From assembly GCF_000384295.1 (NCBI RefSeq), contig NZ_KB913037.1, forward strand, positions 7,317,533-7,381,532: a DNA stretch of 64,000 nucleotides. The letters run 5' to 3'. This stretch comes from Amycolatopsis balhimycina FH 1894. GTDB lineage: Bacteria > Actinomycetota > Actinomycetes > Mycobacteriales > Pseudonocardiaceae. Made by a program: the position numbers and the translations under genes. Of the stretch, positions 40,648-49,359 are shown one piece after another; the stretch's first letter is position 1; every line of letters begins with the position of its first letter. Below the pieces are notes generated by a model. It saw nothing but the letters and a program-made list of their open reading frames with translations, was not told the origin of the DNA and searched no databases.

Positions 40648-41451
40648 TCAGTGACTGGTGGCCTTCTTGTAGCAGCGCACCGAAAGCGGCACGAAGATCG
40701 CCAGCAGCAGCGCGATCCACAGCACCGACGCGAGGGCGGCGTGCTGCATCGGCCAGACGTCGCGCGTCGGCATCGCGGCGCTGGTGTTGCCGAACAGCTC
40801 CCGCGCCGCCTGCGTGACCGCCGAGACCGGGTTCCAGTCCGCGATCGCCCGCAGCGGCGTGGGCAGCCGCCCGCTGTCGACGAACGTGTTGGCCAGGAAG
40901 GTGAGCGGGAAGACCACGACCATCGACACGTTGTTGAACACCTCGGGTTTGCGCACCGCCAGGCCGAGCGTGCCCATCACCCACGACAGCGCGTAGGAGA
41001 AGGCGAGCAGCAGGGCGACCCCGCCGAGCGTTTCGAGGACGCCGGTGTGGATGCGCCAGCCGACCAGCAGGCCGACGAGGCCCATGATGAGCAGGCTCGC
41101 CGTGCTGAGGATGAGGTCGGCGGTCGTCCGCCCGATCAGCACGGCGGCGGGCGACATCGGCAGTGAGCGGAACCGGTCGATGATGCCCTTCTGCAGGTCG
41201 TCGGTCAGCCCGTAGCCGGTGACGATGCCGCCCATGGCCACCGCGAGGGTGAAGATCCCCGGCAGCATGAACTCGCGGTACGACAGGCCGGGGACGTCGA
41301 TCACGCTGCCGAACACGAAGCCGAAGAGCAGCACGAACATCACCGGCGTGAACACGAGGGACCCGAGCAGGTCCAGCGACCGGAAGATCTTGATCGAGTT
41401 GCGCTTGGTGATGGTGACGCCGTCGGTCACGGCGAGCTGCACCGCGTTCAT
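40648..41451 (-). CDS. ABC-2 type transporter permease (DrrB-like)
   Basis: A 267-residue membrane protein with six hydrophobic segments. FRSLPMSPAAVLIGRTTADL is the DrrB/ABC2 coupling-loop signature and MVVVFPLTFLANTFVDSGRLPTPLRAIADWNPVSAVTQAARELFG the conserved C-terminal region. Its ATG overlaps the ATPase stop (TGATG). Probably exports a drug or lipid with the ATPase at 41451. Confidence 0.92.
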   Translation of the reverse strand: MNAVQLAVTDGVTITKRNSIKIFRSLDLLGSLVFTPVMFVLLFGFVFGSVIDVPGLSYREFMLPGIFTLAVAMGGIVTGYGLTDDLQKGIIDRFRSLPMSPAAVLIGRTTADLILSTASLLIMGLVGLLVGWRIHTGVLETLGGVALLLAFSYALSWVMGTLGLAVRKPEVFNNVSMVVVFPLTFLANTFVDSGRLPTPLRAIADWNPVSAVTQAARELFGNTSAAMPTRDVWPMQHAALASVLWIALLLAIFVPLSVRCYKKATSH

Positions 41452-42407
41452 CACACGGCCTCCTTCGCGGGTTCGGCCGTCTCGTGGCCGGTCAGGGTGA
41501 GGAAAACGTCGTCGAGGGTGGGGCGCCGGACGCCGACGTCGCGGACGTCGACGCCTTCCGCGGCGAGCAGGGCCAGCGCTTCGGTAAGCGCTTTCGCGCC
41601 GTGGGACACGGGCACGGTGAGCCGGAAGCCTTCGGCCTGCGGCTCGCCGCTGGCCAGCCGGGCGAGCGTGGCCCGCGCGACGCCGACGTCGGCGTGGGTG
41701 CCGACGGTCAGCTCGATCCGCTCGCCGCCCACGAGGTCCTTGAGCTCGTCGGCGGTGCCGCGGGCGATCACGCGGCCGTGGTCGACGACGGCGATGCTGT
41801 CGGCCAGCCGGTCGGCCTCCTCCAGGTACTGCGTGGTGAGCAGCAGCGTCGTGCCGCCCGCGACCAGCTCGGTGATGACGTCCCACAGCTCGGTGCGGGC
41901 CCGCGGGTCGAGCCCGGTGGTGGGCTCGTCGAGGAACAGCACCGGCGGGTTGGCCACGAGCGCGCCGGCCAGGTCGAGCCGGCGCCGCATGCCCCCGGAG
42001 TAGCCCTTCACCGGCCGGTCGGCGGCGTCGCCGAGGCTGAACCGGGCCAGCAGCTCCCGGCCGCGGGCCTTGGCGCGCTTGGTGCCCAGGTGGTAGAGCC
42101 TGCCGACCATCTCGAGGTTCTCGGCGCCGGTCAGTTCCGGGTCGACGGCGGCGTACTGCCCCGAAGCACCGATGTGCGAACGCAGTTCGTGCGCGTCCTT
42201 CACGACGTCGAACCCGGCGACGGTCGCCCGGCCCGCGTCCGGCTTCTGCAGTGTCGTGAGGATCTGGACGGTGGTGGTCTTCCCGGCACCGTTCGGCCCG
42301 AGCACGCCGAGCACGGTGCCTTCGGGCACGCTCAGCGACATCCCGTCGAGCGCGGTGACGGTGCCGTACTTCTTGACGAGCCCCTCGGCCACGATGGCGT
42401 CTGCCAT
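41451..42407 (-). CDS. ABC transporter ATP-binding protein (DrrA-like)
   Basis: A 318-residue ATPase: Walker A GPNGAGKTTT (about 36-45), signature YSGGMRRRLDLA, Walker B VLFLDEPTTGLD, and a C-terminal DUF4162 region (LTGHETAEPAKEAV end) as in daunorubicin-type exporters. Third gene of a four-gene operon with the RHH protein and the DUF4097 protein. Confidence 0.94.
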   Translation of the reverse strand: MADAIVAEGLVKKYGTVTALDGMSLSVPEGTVLGVLGPNGAGKTTTVQILTTLQKPDAGRATVAGFDVVKDAHELRSHIGASGQYAAVDPELTGAENLEMVGRLYHLGTKRAKARGRELLARFSLGDAADRPVKGYSGGMRRRLDLAGALVANPPVLFLDEPTTGLDPRARTELWDVITELVAGGTTLLLTTQYLEEADRLADSIAVVDHGRVIARGTADELKDLVGGERIELTVGTHADVGVARATLARLASGEPQAEGFRLTVPVSHGAKALTEALALLAAEGVDVRDVGVRRPTLDDVFLTLTGHETAEPAKEAV

Positions 42408-42434
42408 GGATCTTCCCCTTGTCTTGTGGAGTCT

Positions 42435-43277
42435 TCAGGCCCGGCGGATGACGATGTCGCCGGTGGTGGAGCGAGCACGGACCTCGACGGTCTCGTCGGT
42501 CCCGCCGGGGCCGTCGGCCGCGGTGAGCGTGTTGTGCACGGTGCCGGTGACGGTGTTGAGGACCAGCCACGCGGCGCTGCCCTCGCGGATGCCGACCTCG
42601 ATCTCGCCGACCGCGGTTTCGAGGACGACCGCGTCGCGCACGACCTGGCCGATCCGGATGTCGCCGGCGGCGGTCTTCGCGTCGACGCCCGTGTGTGCGA
42701 CGTCGACCAGGATGTCGCCGTTGGCGGTGCTGACCCGCAGGTCCCCGGTCACCTCGCCGACGCGGGTCTCGCCGTTGGAGTTCTTGAGCACGGCGGTCCC
42801 GTCGATCTCGCGGATCCGCACGTCGCCGGAGCCGGTGCCGACCTCGGCGTGGCCCGTGGCCCGGTCGACGGTGACGTCGCCCATCGCCGTGCTCGCCTCG
42901 ATCCGGCCGGTCTCGCCGACGTCGATGTTGCCCATGGACGTCTTGAGGCGGCTGTCGCCGATGCGGCCGCTGACGCGGAAGTCGCCCATCGCGGAGGTGC
43001 CCTTGAGCCGCGAACCGGCGGGCAGCTCGACCACGACGTGCAGCGCGCCGCCCTTGCCCCACAGCTTGTGGGTGTACTTCGGGCCCTTGACCAGCAGTTC
43101 GCCGTCGGTGAACTCGACGCGGGTCTTGGCGGCGGCTTTGACGTCCTCGGTGTCGCCCGGGTCGGCCGGCTCGACCTCGACGGTGGTTTCGGCGCGGTCG
43201 CCGGCGACGATCCGGACGTCGGCGACGCTGAAGTCGAGAGTGGCCGTGATCGGCTCGGGGGTGGCGAAAAATGGCAT
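42435..43277 (-). CDS. DUF4097 beta-solenoid protein
   Basis: A 280-residue protein of about eleven repeats of 18-20 residues, each with a G-D-x-x-V/I pattern: MGDFRVSG, MGNIDVGE, MGDVTVDR, SGDVRIRE, NGETRVGE, NGDILVDV, AGDIRIGQ, VGEIEVGI, TGDIVIRR. This predicts a right-handed beta-solenoid. No signal peptide, so it is cytosolic. Lies between a DNA-binding gene and an ABC exporter in one operon; its function is unknown, perhaps a sensor scaffold. Confidence 0.88.
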   Translation of the reverse strand: MPFFATPEPITATLDFSVADVRIVAGDRAETTVEVEPADPGDTEDVKAAAKTRVEFTDGELLVKGPKYTHKLWGKGGALHVVVELPAGSRLKGTSAMGDFRVSGRIGDSRLKTSMGNIDVGETGRIEASTAMGDVTVDRATGHAEVGTGSGDVRIREIDGTAVLKNSNGETRVGEVTGDLRVSTANGDILVDVAHTGVDAKTAAGDIRIGQVVRDAVVLETAVGEIEVGIREGSAAWLVLNTVTGTVHNTLTAADGPGGTDETVEVRARSTTGDIVIRRA

Positions 43278-43332
43278 GGCGGTGCCCTCCTGGGGTGCCT
43301 TGGGGTGTTCTTGCTGGCCGGAGCGGCCGGGT

Positions 43333-43824
43333 CTAGCGGACCCAGCCGGTGTACTTGTCGCCGTAGAGCGAGCGGCGCCGCGTGGCGCTCTTGTCGGGGC
43401 CGAGCGCGGCGTTCGCGGCCCGGACGAGCCAGGCGTTGGTCGAGAGCCGGTCGCGGCTCGCGGCCTCCTCGACGCGTTGCTTGAGCTGCTCGGGCAGCCG
43501 CAGGTTGATCCGCGCGACGGCGCCGTCGTCGGCCTCGGGCAGGGGTGGCGGCTCCTCCTCCTGGAGGGCAGGCTCGGTTGTCGTGGGGAGCGCGACCGCG
43601 AACTCGGCGTCACGGCGGCGGAGGCGGACTTCGACGGAGCCGGGCGCGAGGTCGCGGGTGATCTCGTCGGCCGCGGCCGAAAGGGCGTCGAGCAGGGTGA
43701 GCCGGATCGCCGACTCGAGCGGCGCGGTGAGCCGCTCGGCGAGGGCGACGGCCTCCTCGCCCGCCGCCTCGGCGGCGACCGCGAGCTCCCGGCGGAGTTC
43801 GTCTACGAAGGGCGTCAGGTCCAT
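43333..43824 (-). CDS. Regulator with C-terminal ribbon-helix-helix domain
   Basis: A 163-residue protein. Residues about 1-85 form a helical dimer-like domain (FVDELRRELAVAAEAAGEEAVALAERLTAPLESAIRLTLLDALSAAADEI); after a Pro/Glu linker, residues 115-150 are a CopG/HicB-like RHH: ARINLRLPEQLKQRVEEAASRDRLSTNAWLVRAANAAL. First gene of the DUF4097/ABC operon and probably its repressor through the TGGCACC boxes upstream. Confidence 0.85.
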   Translation of the reverse strand: MDLTPFVDELRRELAVAAEAAGEEAVALAERLTAPLESAIRLTLLDALSAAADEITRDLAPGSVEVRLRRRDAEFAVALPTTTEPALQEEEPPPLPEADDGAVARINLRLPEQLKQRVEEAASRDRLSTNAWLVRAANAALGPDKSATRRRSLYGDKYTGWVR

Positions 43825-43833
43825 GGCACAACT

Positions 43834-43898
43834 ATGGCGCCATCGTGGCACCACGACAACCCTGAAATGGCACCCTTAGGGGTCACCAGTGGTGCCAT
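43834..43898. promoter_or_regulatory. TGGCACC-box operator cluster upstream of RHH operon
   Basis: The 75 bp before the RHH start contain ATGGCGCCAT (43834-43843), TGGCACCA (43846-43853), ATGGCACC (43867-43874) and GGTGCCAT (43891-43898). The last two form an inverted pair. On the minus strand a TTGTCG and ATAGTT pair with a spacing of about 18 bp lies inside the cluster, so bound protein would block transcription. Confidence 0.6.
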
Positions 43899-43938
43899 CG
43901 CGGCGAATTCGCAGCTCAGCCGCGGTGCCGGTCAAACG

Positions 43939-43986
43939 CCCCAATGAGGCGTGGGTTGCGTTCAACGCACCCAATGCCACATGGGG
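43939..43986. repeat. 48-bp imperfect palindrome, third type
   Basis: CCCCAATG.GGCGTGGGTTGCG and CGCACCCAATGCCACATGGGG are largely complementary around TTCAA. Sequence unrelated to families A and B. It lies 20 bp after the GntR gene stop (minus strand) and before the RHH operon promoter, so it may terminate GntR transcription. Confidence 0.7.
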
Positions 43987-44005
43987 GCGCACGGGGCGGG
44001 TGCGG

Positions 44006-44689
44006 TCAGGCGCGTTCGATGCGGTCCAGGAGCTCGTCCAGGAAGCCGCACGCTTCGGCCGCGGCCCGGTCGGGATCGCGGTCGGCGATGGCGTCGGCGA
44101 GGCCTTCGTGGCCGATCTCGGGCACGTAGCCGACGCCCGGCGTGATGCTCGACGTCGCCGCGACGCTGGCCGTGATGACCTCGGTCAGCCCGCGGTAGAG
44201 CTCGGTGAGCAGCCCGTTGTGCCCGGCACGCACGACCGCCAGGTGGAAGTCGGCGTCGGTCCGCGCGAAGTCCTCCCAGCGCCCGTCGCGCTGCTCGCGG
44301 TTGCGGCGAGCCAGGAGTGCCCTCAGCTCGGCGACCTCGTCGTCGGTGCGCGAAGCCGCGGCCAGCCGGGCGCCTTCGACCTCCAGGGTGCGCCGGACCT
44401 GCAGGACTTCGCGCAGTTCCGGCCCGCACAGCCGGCGGATCGCCCCGGACACCTCGCTGGTCGCGCGCACGTAGGTGCCGTCGCCCTGCCGGACCTCGAG
44501 GATCCCGGTGTGCGCGAGCGCGCGCACGGCCTCGCGGACGGTGTTGCGCCCGACGCCGAGCTGCTCGACGAGCTCGGTCTCGGTCGGGATGCGTTCGCCG
44601 ATCGGCCATTCGCCCTGCGTGACCGCGGTCCGCAGCTGCTCGATGACCTGGTCGACGAGGCCTGCTCGCCGGGGGGTGGCCAGAGGCAC
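44006..44689 (-). CDS. GntR family regulator, FadR/FCD subgroup
   Basis: A 227-residue protein. The winged helix is at about 10-70 (LVDQVIEQLRTAVTQGEWPIGERIPTETELVEQLGVGRNTVREAVRALAHTGILEVRQGDGTYV) and the FCD effector domain follows (RTDADFHLAVVRAGHNGLLTELYRGL, with the usual metal-site His and Asp). GTG 44689 (VPLATPRRAGL) is preferred to TTG 44710. Divergent from the MFS gene at 44738; likely represses it. Confidence 0.9.
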   Translation of the reverse strand: MPLATPRRAGLVDQVIEQLRTAVTQGEWPIGERIPTETELVEQLGVGRNTVREAVRALAHTGILEVRQGDGTYVRATSEVSGAIRRLCGPELREVLQVRRTLEVEGARLAAASRTDDEVAELRALLARRNREQRDGRWEDFARTDADFHLAVVRAGHNGLLTELYRGLTEVITASVAATSSITPGVGYVPEIGHEGLADAIADRDPDRAAAEACGFLDELLDRIERA

Positions 44690-44702
44690 AGGATTTATCC
44701 CT

Positions 44703-44731
44703 TCATCCAATCATCCTATGTATGCGATAGT
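44703..44731 (+). promoter_or_regulatory. GntR/MFS divergent control region
   Basis: TCATCC occurs twice as a direct repeat at 44703-44708 and 44711-44716, in an AT-rich stretch. GATAGT at 44726-44731 is a plausible -10 six bases before the MFS ATG, giving a leaderless mRNA. Confidence 0.4.
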
Positions 44732-44737
44732 ACCGCC

Positions 44738-45955
44738 ATGCGCGTCGAACACCGTGAACCCGAGCTGGACGGCGTCGTCGCCACGCGGACGCCGGGCGTG
44801 GTCGCGGCCGGGGCGCTGCTCACCGTCGCCGTGGTCCTGACCGCCCTCAACCTGCGCCCGGCCATCACCGGGGTCGGCCCGATGCTCGCCGAAATGCGCG
44901 CGGACCTGGGCGCGTCCGTGGTCTGGGCGGGCATGCTCACGACGTTGCCCACGCTCTGCTTCGCCGGTGCCGGCCTGGCCGCGCCGCTGCTCGCCCGCCG
45001 GGCCGGGATCGGCGCCGCCATCGCGATCGCACTTGCCGCGCTGGCGGCCGGGCTCGCGCTGCGCGTGCTCGACGGCCCGGCCGTGGTGCTCGGCGGAACG
45101 CTCGTCGCCACCGCCGGGATCGCCCTGATCAACGTGCTCGTCCCAGTGGTCATCAAGGACTCCTTCCCGGCCCGGATCGGCGTGCTGACCGGCGTCTACA
45201 CCGCCGCGCTGCAGGGCGGCGGCGCGCTCGGGTCGGCGGTGACCCCGCGGCTCGGCGACGCGTTCGGCGGCTGGCGCCCGGCACTGGGTGGCTGGGCGGT
45301 GCTGGCCGTCGTCGCACTGCTGGCGTGGATTCTCGCAGCCCGCGGCACCGGCCGGGCACCGCGTCACGCCGGCGCCGCCGAAGCCGGACGGTCGCTGCTG
45401 CGCAACCGGCTGGCCTGGGTCGTCACCGTCTTCTTCGGCCTGCAGGCGTTCTACGCGTACGCGGCGATGGGCTGGTTCCCGCAGGTGCTGATGGACGCGG
45501 GCGTGTCGCGCGGCGACGCCGGGCTGCTGTTCGGCCTGGTCTCGCTGATCGCGGTGCCGATCAGCCTGGTCGTCGCGCCGATGGCGGCCCGGCAGCGCGG
45601 GCAGGGGCCGTGGATCGCAGGGCTGGGCGTGTTCGGCTTCGCCGGGACGGCCGGGCTGATGCTGGCCCCGGCGTGGTCGCCGCTGCTCTGGAGCATCCTC
45701 GTCGGGCTGGGGATGAGCGTGTTCTCACTGGCCCTGACCGTGATCGCGCTGCGCGCGCGGACCGGCGCGGACACCGCCCGGCTGTCCGGGATGGCGCAGG
45801 GCTTCGGCTACCTCTTCGCCGCGCTCGGGCCGTTCCTGTTCGGCCTGCTGCACGACGTCGCGGGCGGCTGGACCGTCCCGCTGGCGATGCTGCTCGGCCT
45901 GCTGCTGGTCCAGGTCGTGTTCGGCGTGCTGGCCGGCCGCCACCGCTTCGTCTGA
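44738..45955 (+). CDS. CynX/NimT family MFS transporter
   Basis: A 405-residue, 12-helix MFS protein. The first helix has LTALNLRPAITGVGPMLAEMRADLGAS, the hallmark of the cyanate/2-nitroimidazole transporter family, and FPARIGVLTGVYTAALQGGGALGS is the corresponding helix 4-5 motif. ATG 44738 sets the family's normal length. No cyanase gene is near, so the substrate is uncertain. Paired with the divergent GntR regulator. Confidence 0.9.
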   Translation: MRVEHREPELDGVVATRTPGVVAAGALLTVAVVLTALNLRPAITGVGPMLAEMRADLGASVVWAGMLTTLPTLCFAGAGLAAPLLARRAGIGAAIAIALAALAAGLALRVLDGPAVVLGGTLVATAGIALINVLVPVVIKDSFPARIGVLTGVYTAALQGGGALGSAVTPRLGDAFGGWRPALGGWAVLAVVALLAWILAARGTGRAPRHAGAAEAGRSLLRNRLAWVVTVFFGLQAFYAYAAMGWFPQVLMDAGVSRGDAGLLFGLVSLIAVPISLVVAPMAARQRGQGPWIAGLGVFGFAGTAGLMLAPAWSPLLWSILVGLGMSVFSLALTVIALRARTGADTARLSGMAQGFGYLFAALGPFLFGLLHDVAGGWTVPLAMLLGLLLVQVVFGVLAGRHRFV

Positions 45956-45959
45956 AAGC

Positions 45960-46008
45960 CGTGAAGGCCACCTTCAGGAACTTCAAGTTCCTCAAGGTGG
46001 CCTTCACG
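45960..46008. repeat. 49-bp palindrome, family A
   Basis: Arms GTGAAGGCCACCTTCAGGAACTT and AAGTTCCTCAAGGTGGCCTTCAC around C45984, with one internal mismatch. It lies 4 bp after the MFS stop and 10 bp before the mtr stop, exactly in the convergent gap. Confidence 0.9.
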
Positions 46009-46018
46009 AACTTGTGGC

Positions 46019-47413
46019 TCAGTCCAGGGGCAGGTTGAGCAGGGCGTTCTCGATCAGCTCCGGCATCGCGGGGTGGATCCAGTACTGGCCGCGCGCCATG
46101 CTCCGGGCGTCGAGGCCGAAGCTCATCGCCTGGATGAGCGGCTGGATCACCGATGACGCCTGTGGCCCGATGATGTGCGCGCCGAGCAGCTGCCCGGTCG
46201 CCGGGTCGGCCAGCAGCTTCGCGAAGCCCGTGGTGTCCTCCATCGCCCAGCCGTAGGCGATCCCCGCGTAGTCCTGCTTCGAGACCACATAGGACACACC
46301 CAGCGCGCGGGCCTTCCGCTCGGTGAGCCCGACCGACGCCACCTGCGGGTGGGTGAAGACCGCGTGCGGCACGAACCGGTGGTCGGCGGTGATCCGCTCG
46401 CCCGGGTGCAGGAGGTTGTGCTGCACCACGCGCGCTTCGTGGTTCGCGACGTGCTTCAGCTCGTGCGGCGAGGAAAGGTCGCCGAGCGCGTAGATGCCCT
46501 CGACCGCGGTCTCCTGGTAGTCGTCCACCACGACGTGCCCACTGTCCAATGTGGTCACACCGGTGGCGGCGACGTCCAGCAGATCCGAATTCGGCTTGCG
46601 GCCGGTGGCGATCAGCAGCAGGTCGCCCTCGACGGTCTCGGCGCCCTGCGGCCCTTCGAGATCGAGCGCGACGCCACTGTCGGTCTTGCGCGCCCGTACG
46701 GTCTTGCGGTCCAGCCGGACGTCGAAGCGTTCCGAAGCCAGCTCGGTGAAGCGCTCGCTGACGTCGTCGTCCTCCGAGCGCAGCAGCCGCCCGGACCGGT
46801 TGACCAGCGTGACGTGGACGCCGAAGGAGGCGAAGACGTGCGCGAACTCCGCGGCGATGTACCCGCCGCCGAGGATGACGATCCGCTCGGGCAGCTCGTC
46901 GAGCCGCATCACCGTGTCGGAGGTGTGGTAGTCGACGGCGTCCAGGCCGGGGATCTCGGGGATCACCGGGCGCCCGCCCGCGGCGAGCACGAATCGGTCG
47001 GCGCTCAGCACCTCGTCGGGGCGCCCGTCGGCGAAGCTGACGCGCAGCTCCTTGTGCCCGGTGAAACGGCCGGTGCCTTCGTAGACGTCGACGTTCGCGT
47101 TGTCTTCGTGGCTGCGGCGGTACTCGGCGCCGCCCGCGGCGATCGGGTCGATCCGGCCGAAGATGCGGTCGCGGATGTCGCGCCAGCGCACGCCCTTCAG
47201 CTCTTCGTCGACGCCGTACTTCGAACTGTGCGAAGGCGTGTACGCGACATCGGCGGCGTACACGAACATCTTCGTCGGGATGCACCCGACGTTGAGGCAG
47301 GTGCCGCCGAAGGTGCCCTTCTCCACGATCGCCGTCTTCTTGCCGGCGAAGTCCGGGCCGAGGATGGAGTTCCCCGATCCCGTCCCGACGATCACCAGGT
47401 CGTAGTGGGGCAC
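46019..47413 (-). CDS. mtr: Mycothione reductase
   Basis: A 464-residue flavoprotein disulfide reductase that reduces mycothiol disulfide with NADPH. FAD site GTGSGN (10-15), redox disulfide Cys39/Cys44 in GGTCLNVGCIPTK, NADPH site VILGGGYIAAEFAHVFASFG, FAD site II GDLSSPHELKHVA, and the C-terminal QYWIHPAMPELIENALLNLPLD with the catalytic His-Glu pair. The mycothione-specific ending and ILGPDFAGKKTAIVEKGTFG separate it from lipoamide dehydrogenase. In mycobacteria mtr is also in this part of the map region. Confidence 0.93.
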   Translation of the reverse strand: MPHYDLVIVGTGSGNSILGPDFAGKKTAIVEKGTFGGTCLNVGCIPTKMFVYAADVAYTPSHSSKYGVDEELKGVRWRDIRDRIFGRIDPIAAGGAEYRRSHEDNANVDVYEGTGRFTGHKELRVSFADGRPDEVLSADRFVLAAGGRPVIPEIPGLDAVDYHTSDTVMRLDELPERIVILGGGYIAAEFAHVFASFGVHVTLVNRSGRLLRSEDDDVSERFTELASERFDVRLDRKTVRARKTDSGVALDLEGPQGAETVEGDLLLIATGRKPNSDLLDVAATGVTTLDSGHVVVDDYQETAVEGIYALGDLSSPHELKHVANHEARVVQHNLLHPGERITADHRFVPHAVFTHPQVASVGLTERKARALGVSYVVSKQDYAGIAYGWAMEDTTGFAKLLADPATGQLLGAHIIGPQASSVIQPLIQAMSFGLDARSMARGQYWIHPAMPELIENALLNLPLD

Positions 47414-47509
47414 TGCATCCTCCGCGGGTCCGGGTCCGATCGATTCACCCTAGCCAACCTCGCTGAGAGGGCGGGTGTTCCTGGTTGTGCTTAACGTCGT
47501 ATTACGCGG

Positions 47510-48361
47510 TCAGTGGCCGGTGGCGGTGAAGTGCATCCGGTCGGTCGGGCTGTGCCAGTTCCCGCCCCAGCTCCACCCGATCGCCGCGAACGCGCGCACG
47601 GTCGCGTCGCCGGCCAGGACCATGCCCGGCCGGACGCGCGAGCGGTCGACGTAGGCCGAGGCCAGCTCGGGCAGCACGAGGTCGCCCTGGGTGTAGGGGT
47701 TGCAGAACGGGTCGACGTCCACGGCGAGCCCGTACGCGTGCGCCGACCACGTCGTCCGGCCCCGCGCCGGGCGGCAGACGAACGCGCTGGTCGTGTTGCC
47801 GTCGCCGGTCGGCGGCGCGGTGAGCTCGCTCGCGCTGGTCACGCGCATCTCTTCCAGCGGGAACCGGGCCGCGAAGAGCATCCCGAACACCTTGGCGATC
47901 CCCGCCGCGCCGGAGGCGTTCACCAGCATTTCGCCGGTGTGCGCGCGGCCGTCGAAACCCCAGAAGGACAGCGTCAGGTAGCGGAGGTCGGTGGCCTTGA
48001 CCGGGCAGGCGGGCCGCCACGTGCTGCGCGCGAGGACGTCGGCGGGCACGGCGGCGATCGTCGCGGCGTAGTGGTCGCCGGCCGGCGGTGGCAGGAGGTC
48101 TTTTGTCGGAAGTGCCCGGTTCACCAGTTCGGGTGGCGTCGGTTCGATCTCGCCGAAGCCGTCGGGACGGCGGGGGAGCGGACGGGTGCCCACCTGCCAG
48201 GTGACGGCCGGCGCGCTCGACGTCGTCGCCGGCGGGGTGCCGACTCTCGTCGTGGTCGTGACCGAAGGGGCCGGTTGCGGCGCCGACGGGACTTCCGGCG
48301 AGCACGCGGTCAGGGTGAGGGGCAGAAGCGCCCACGCCGCCGTCGCCGCTCTCCGCCGCAT
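47510..48361 (-). CDS. M15-like D,D-carboxypeptidase lipoprotein
   Basis: A 283-residue protein with a lipoprotein signal (MRRRAATAAWALLPLTLTACS, lipid at Cys20) and a Thr/Pro linker (30-60). The catalytic part has SAHAYGLAVDVDPFCNPYT (zinc His and Asp of the VanY/M15 type) and GNWHSPTDRMHF for the third ligand. It lacks an obvious peptidoglycan-binding domain. Likely trims peptidoglycan stems at the outer membrane leaflet. ATG 48361 is chosen for the signal peptide; an in-frame start 57 bp upstream is possible. Confidence 0.85.
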   Translation of the reverse strand: MRRRAATAAWALLPLTLTACSPEVPSAPQPAPSVTTTTRVGTPPATTSSAPAVTWQVGTRPLPRRPDGFGEIEPTPPELVNRALPTKDLLPPPAGDHYAATIAAVPADVLARSTWRPACPVKATDLRYLTLSFWGFDGRAHTGEMLVNASGAAGIAKVFGMLFAARFPLEEMRVTSASELTAPPTGDGNTTSAFVCRPARGRTTWSAHAYGLAVDVDPFCNPYTQGDLVLPELASAYVDRSRVRPGMVLAGDATVRAFAAIGWSWGGNWHSPTDRMHFTATGH

Positions 48362-48526
48362 CCGGCCAGCTTGGCAGAAGCGGTGGGTGACCGCGGAGTC
48401 CACCCGTTCCAGTGACACCGTTTCGGGCCCACTCGGATTAGGGTATTCAGGGCCACTCGTTCACGCACCGGAGTCGTCTGACTGCCGGGTGCTTTGCCCT
48501 GTGCCGCGTCGAAAAGGGGAAGACCC

Positions 48527-49342
48527 ATGTCCGTGAAGTCCCGCCGATCCCTGCTGCTCGCGTGCGGCGCGCTCCTGGCGGTCGCGGCGGTGGCCGTTCC
48601 GGTCGTGGTCGGCACGGCGTCGGCGGAGCAGGCCTCCGCCAACCAGCCCCGGATCGTCGGCGGCAACCAGGCGTCCCTCGCCGACCACCCGTACGCGGTG
48701 TACCTGACCGACGCGGGCGGCAACCAGTTCTGCGGTGCGGTGATCGTCAGCTCCACGGCGGTGGCGACGGCGGCACACTGCGCCAAAGCGGTGGCGAAGC
48801 AGGAGATCCGCGTGGTGGCCGGCCGGGAGGACAAGCGCACCAGCGACGGCGAGGCCCTCGGCGTCTCGAAGGTCTGGATCAGCCAGGGCTACAGCGACCC
48901 GACCCAGGGCGGCGACGTCGCGGTGCTGACCGTCCGCGGCCAGCTCGGCTACCGGCCCGCGAAGCTGCCCGAAAGCGGTGACGCGGGGTTGTACAACAAG
49001 GGCACTCAGGCGACCGTGCTCGGCTGGGGCCGCATCGCCGACGGCGGCGCCCGCTCCGACTACCTCCGCAGCGCCCAGGTCCCGGTGGTCTCGGACAGTG
49101 AATGCCGCTCCGACTACACCGTCTACGACCAGCGGAGCATGGTGTGCGCGGGGTACGCCGAGGGCGGCGTCGACGCCTGCCAGGGCGACTCCGGCGGCCC
49201 GCTCGTCGTGGGCGACACGCTGATCGGGATTGTCTCTTTCGGTGAAGGCTGCGCCAAGGCGGGCAAGCCGGGCGTCTACACGCGCGTCTCGGCGTACGCG
49301 GACGACATCAAAACCCAGGCCACCCCCCGCCTGCTCGGCTGA
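48527..49342 (+). CDS. Secreted trypsin-like serine protease (S1)
   Basis: A 271-residue preproenzyme. Signal peptide 1-33 (ending TASA), short propeptide, then mature N-terminus IVGG at 43-46. Triad His84 (TAAHC), Asp130 (GGDVAVLTV) and Ser222 (GDSGGP). Asp216, six residues before the serine, occupies the primary specificity position, predicting cleavage after Arg or Lys. Six cysteines fit the standard disulfides. AAAAGGGGAAG precedes the start. Exported proteases of this type are usual in soil actinomycetes. Confidence 0.95.
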   Translation: MSVKSRRSLLLACGALLAVAAVAVPVVVGTASAEQASANQPRIVGGNQASLADHPYAVYLTDAGGNQFCGAVIVSSTAVATAAHCAKAVAKQEIRVVAGREDKRTSDGEALGVSKVWISQGYSDPTQGGDVAVLTVRGQLGYRPAKLPESGDAGLYNKGTQATVLGWGRIADGGARSDYLRSAQVPVVSDSECRSDYTVYDQRSMVCAGYAEGGVDACQGDSGGPLVVGDTLIGIVSFGEGCAKAGKPGVYTRVSAYADDIKTQATPRLLG

Positions 49343-49359
49343 GCGTGCTAGGCAGGGGT

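Noticed and set aside
43889..44737. Long upstream extension of the CynX-type MFS frame
   Set aside because: The extension is antisense to the GntR gene and lacks membrane features; ATG 44738 gives the family length.
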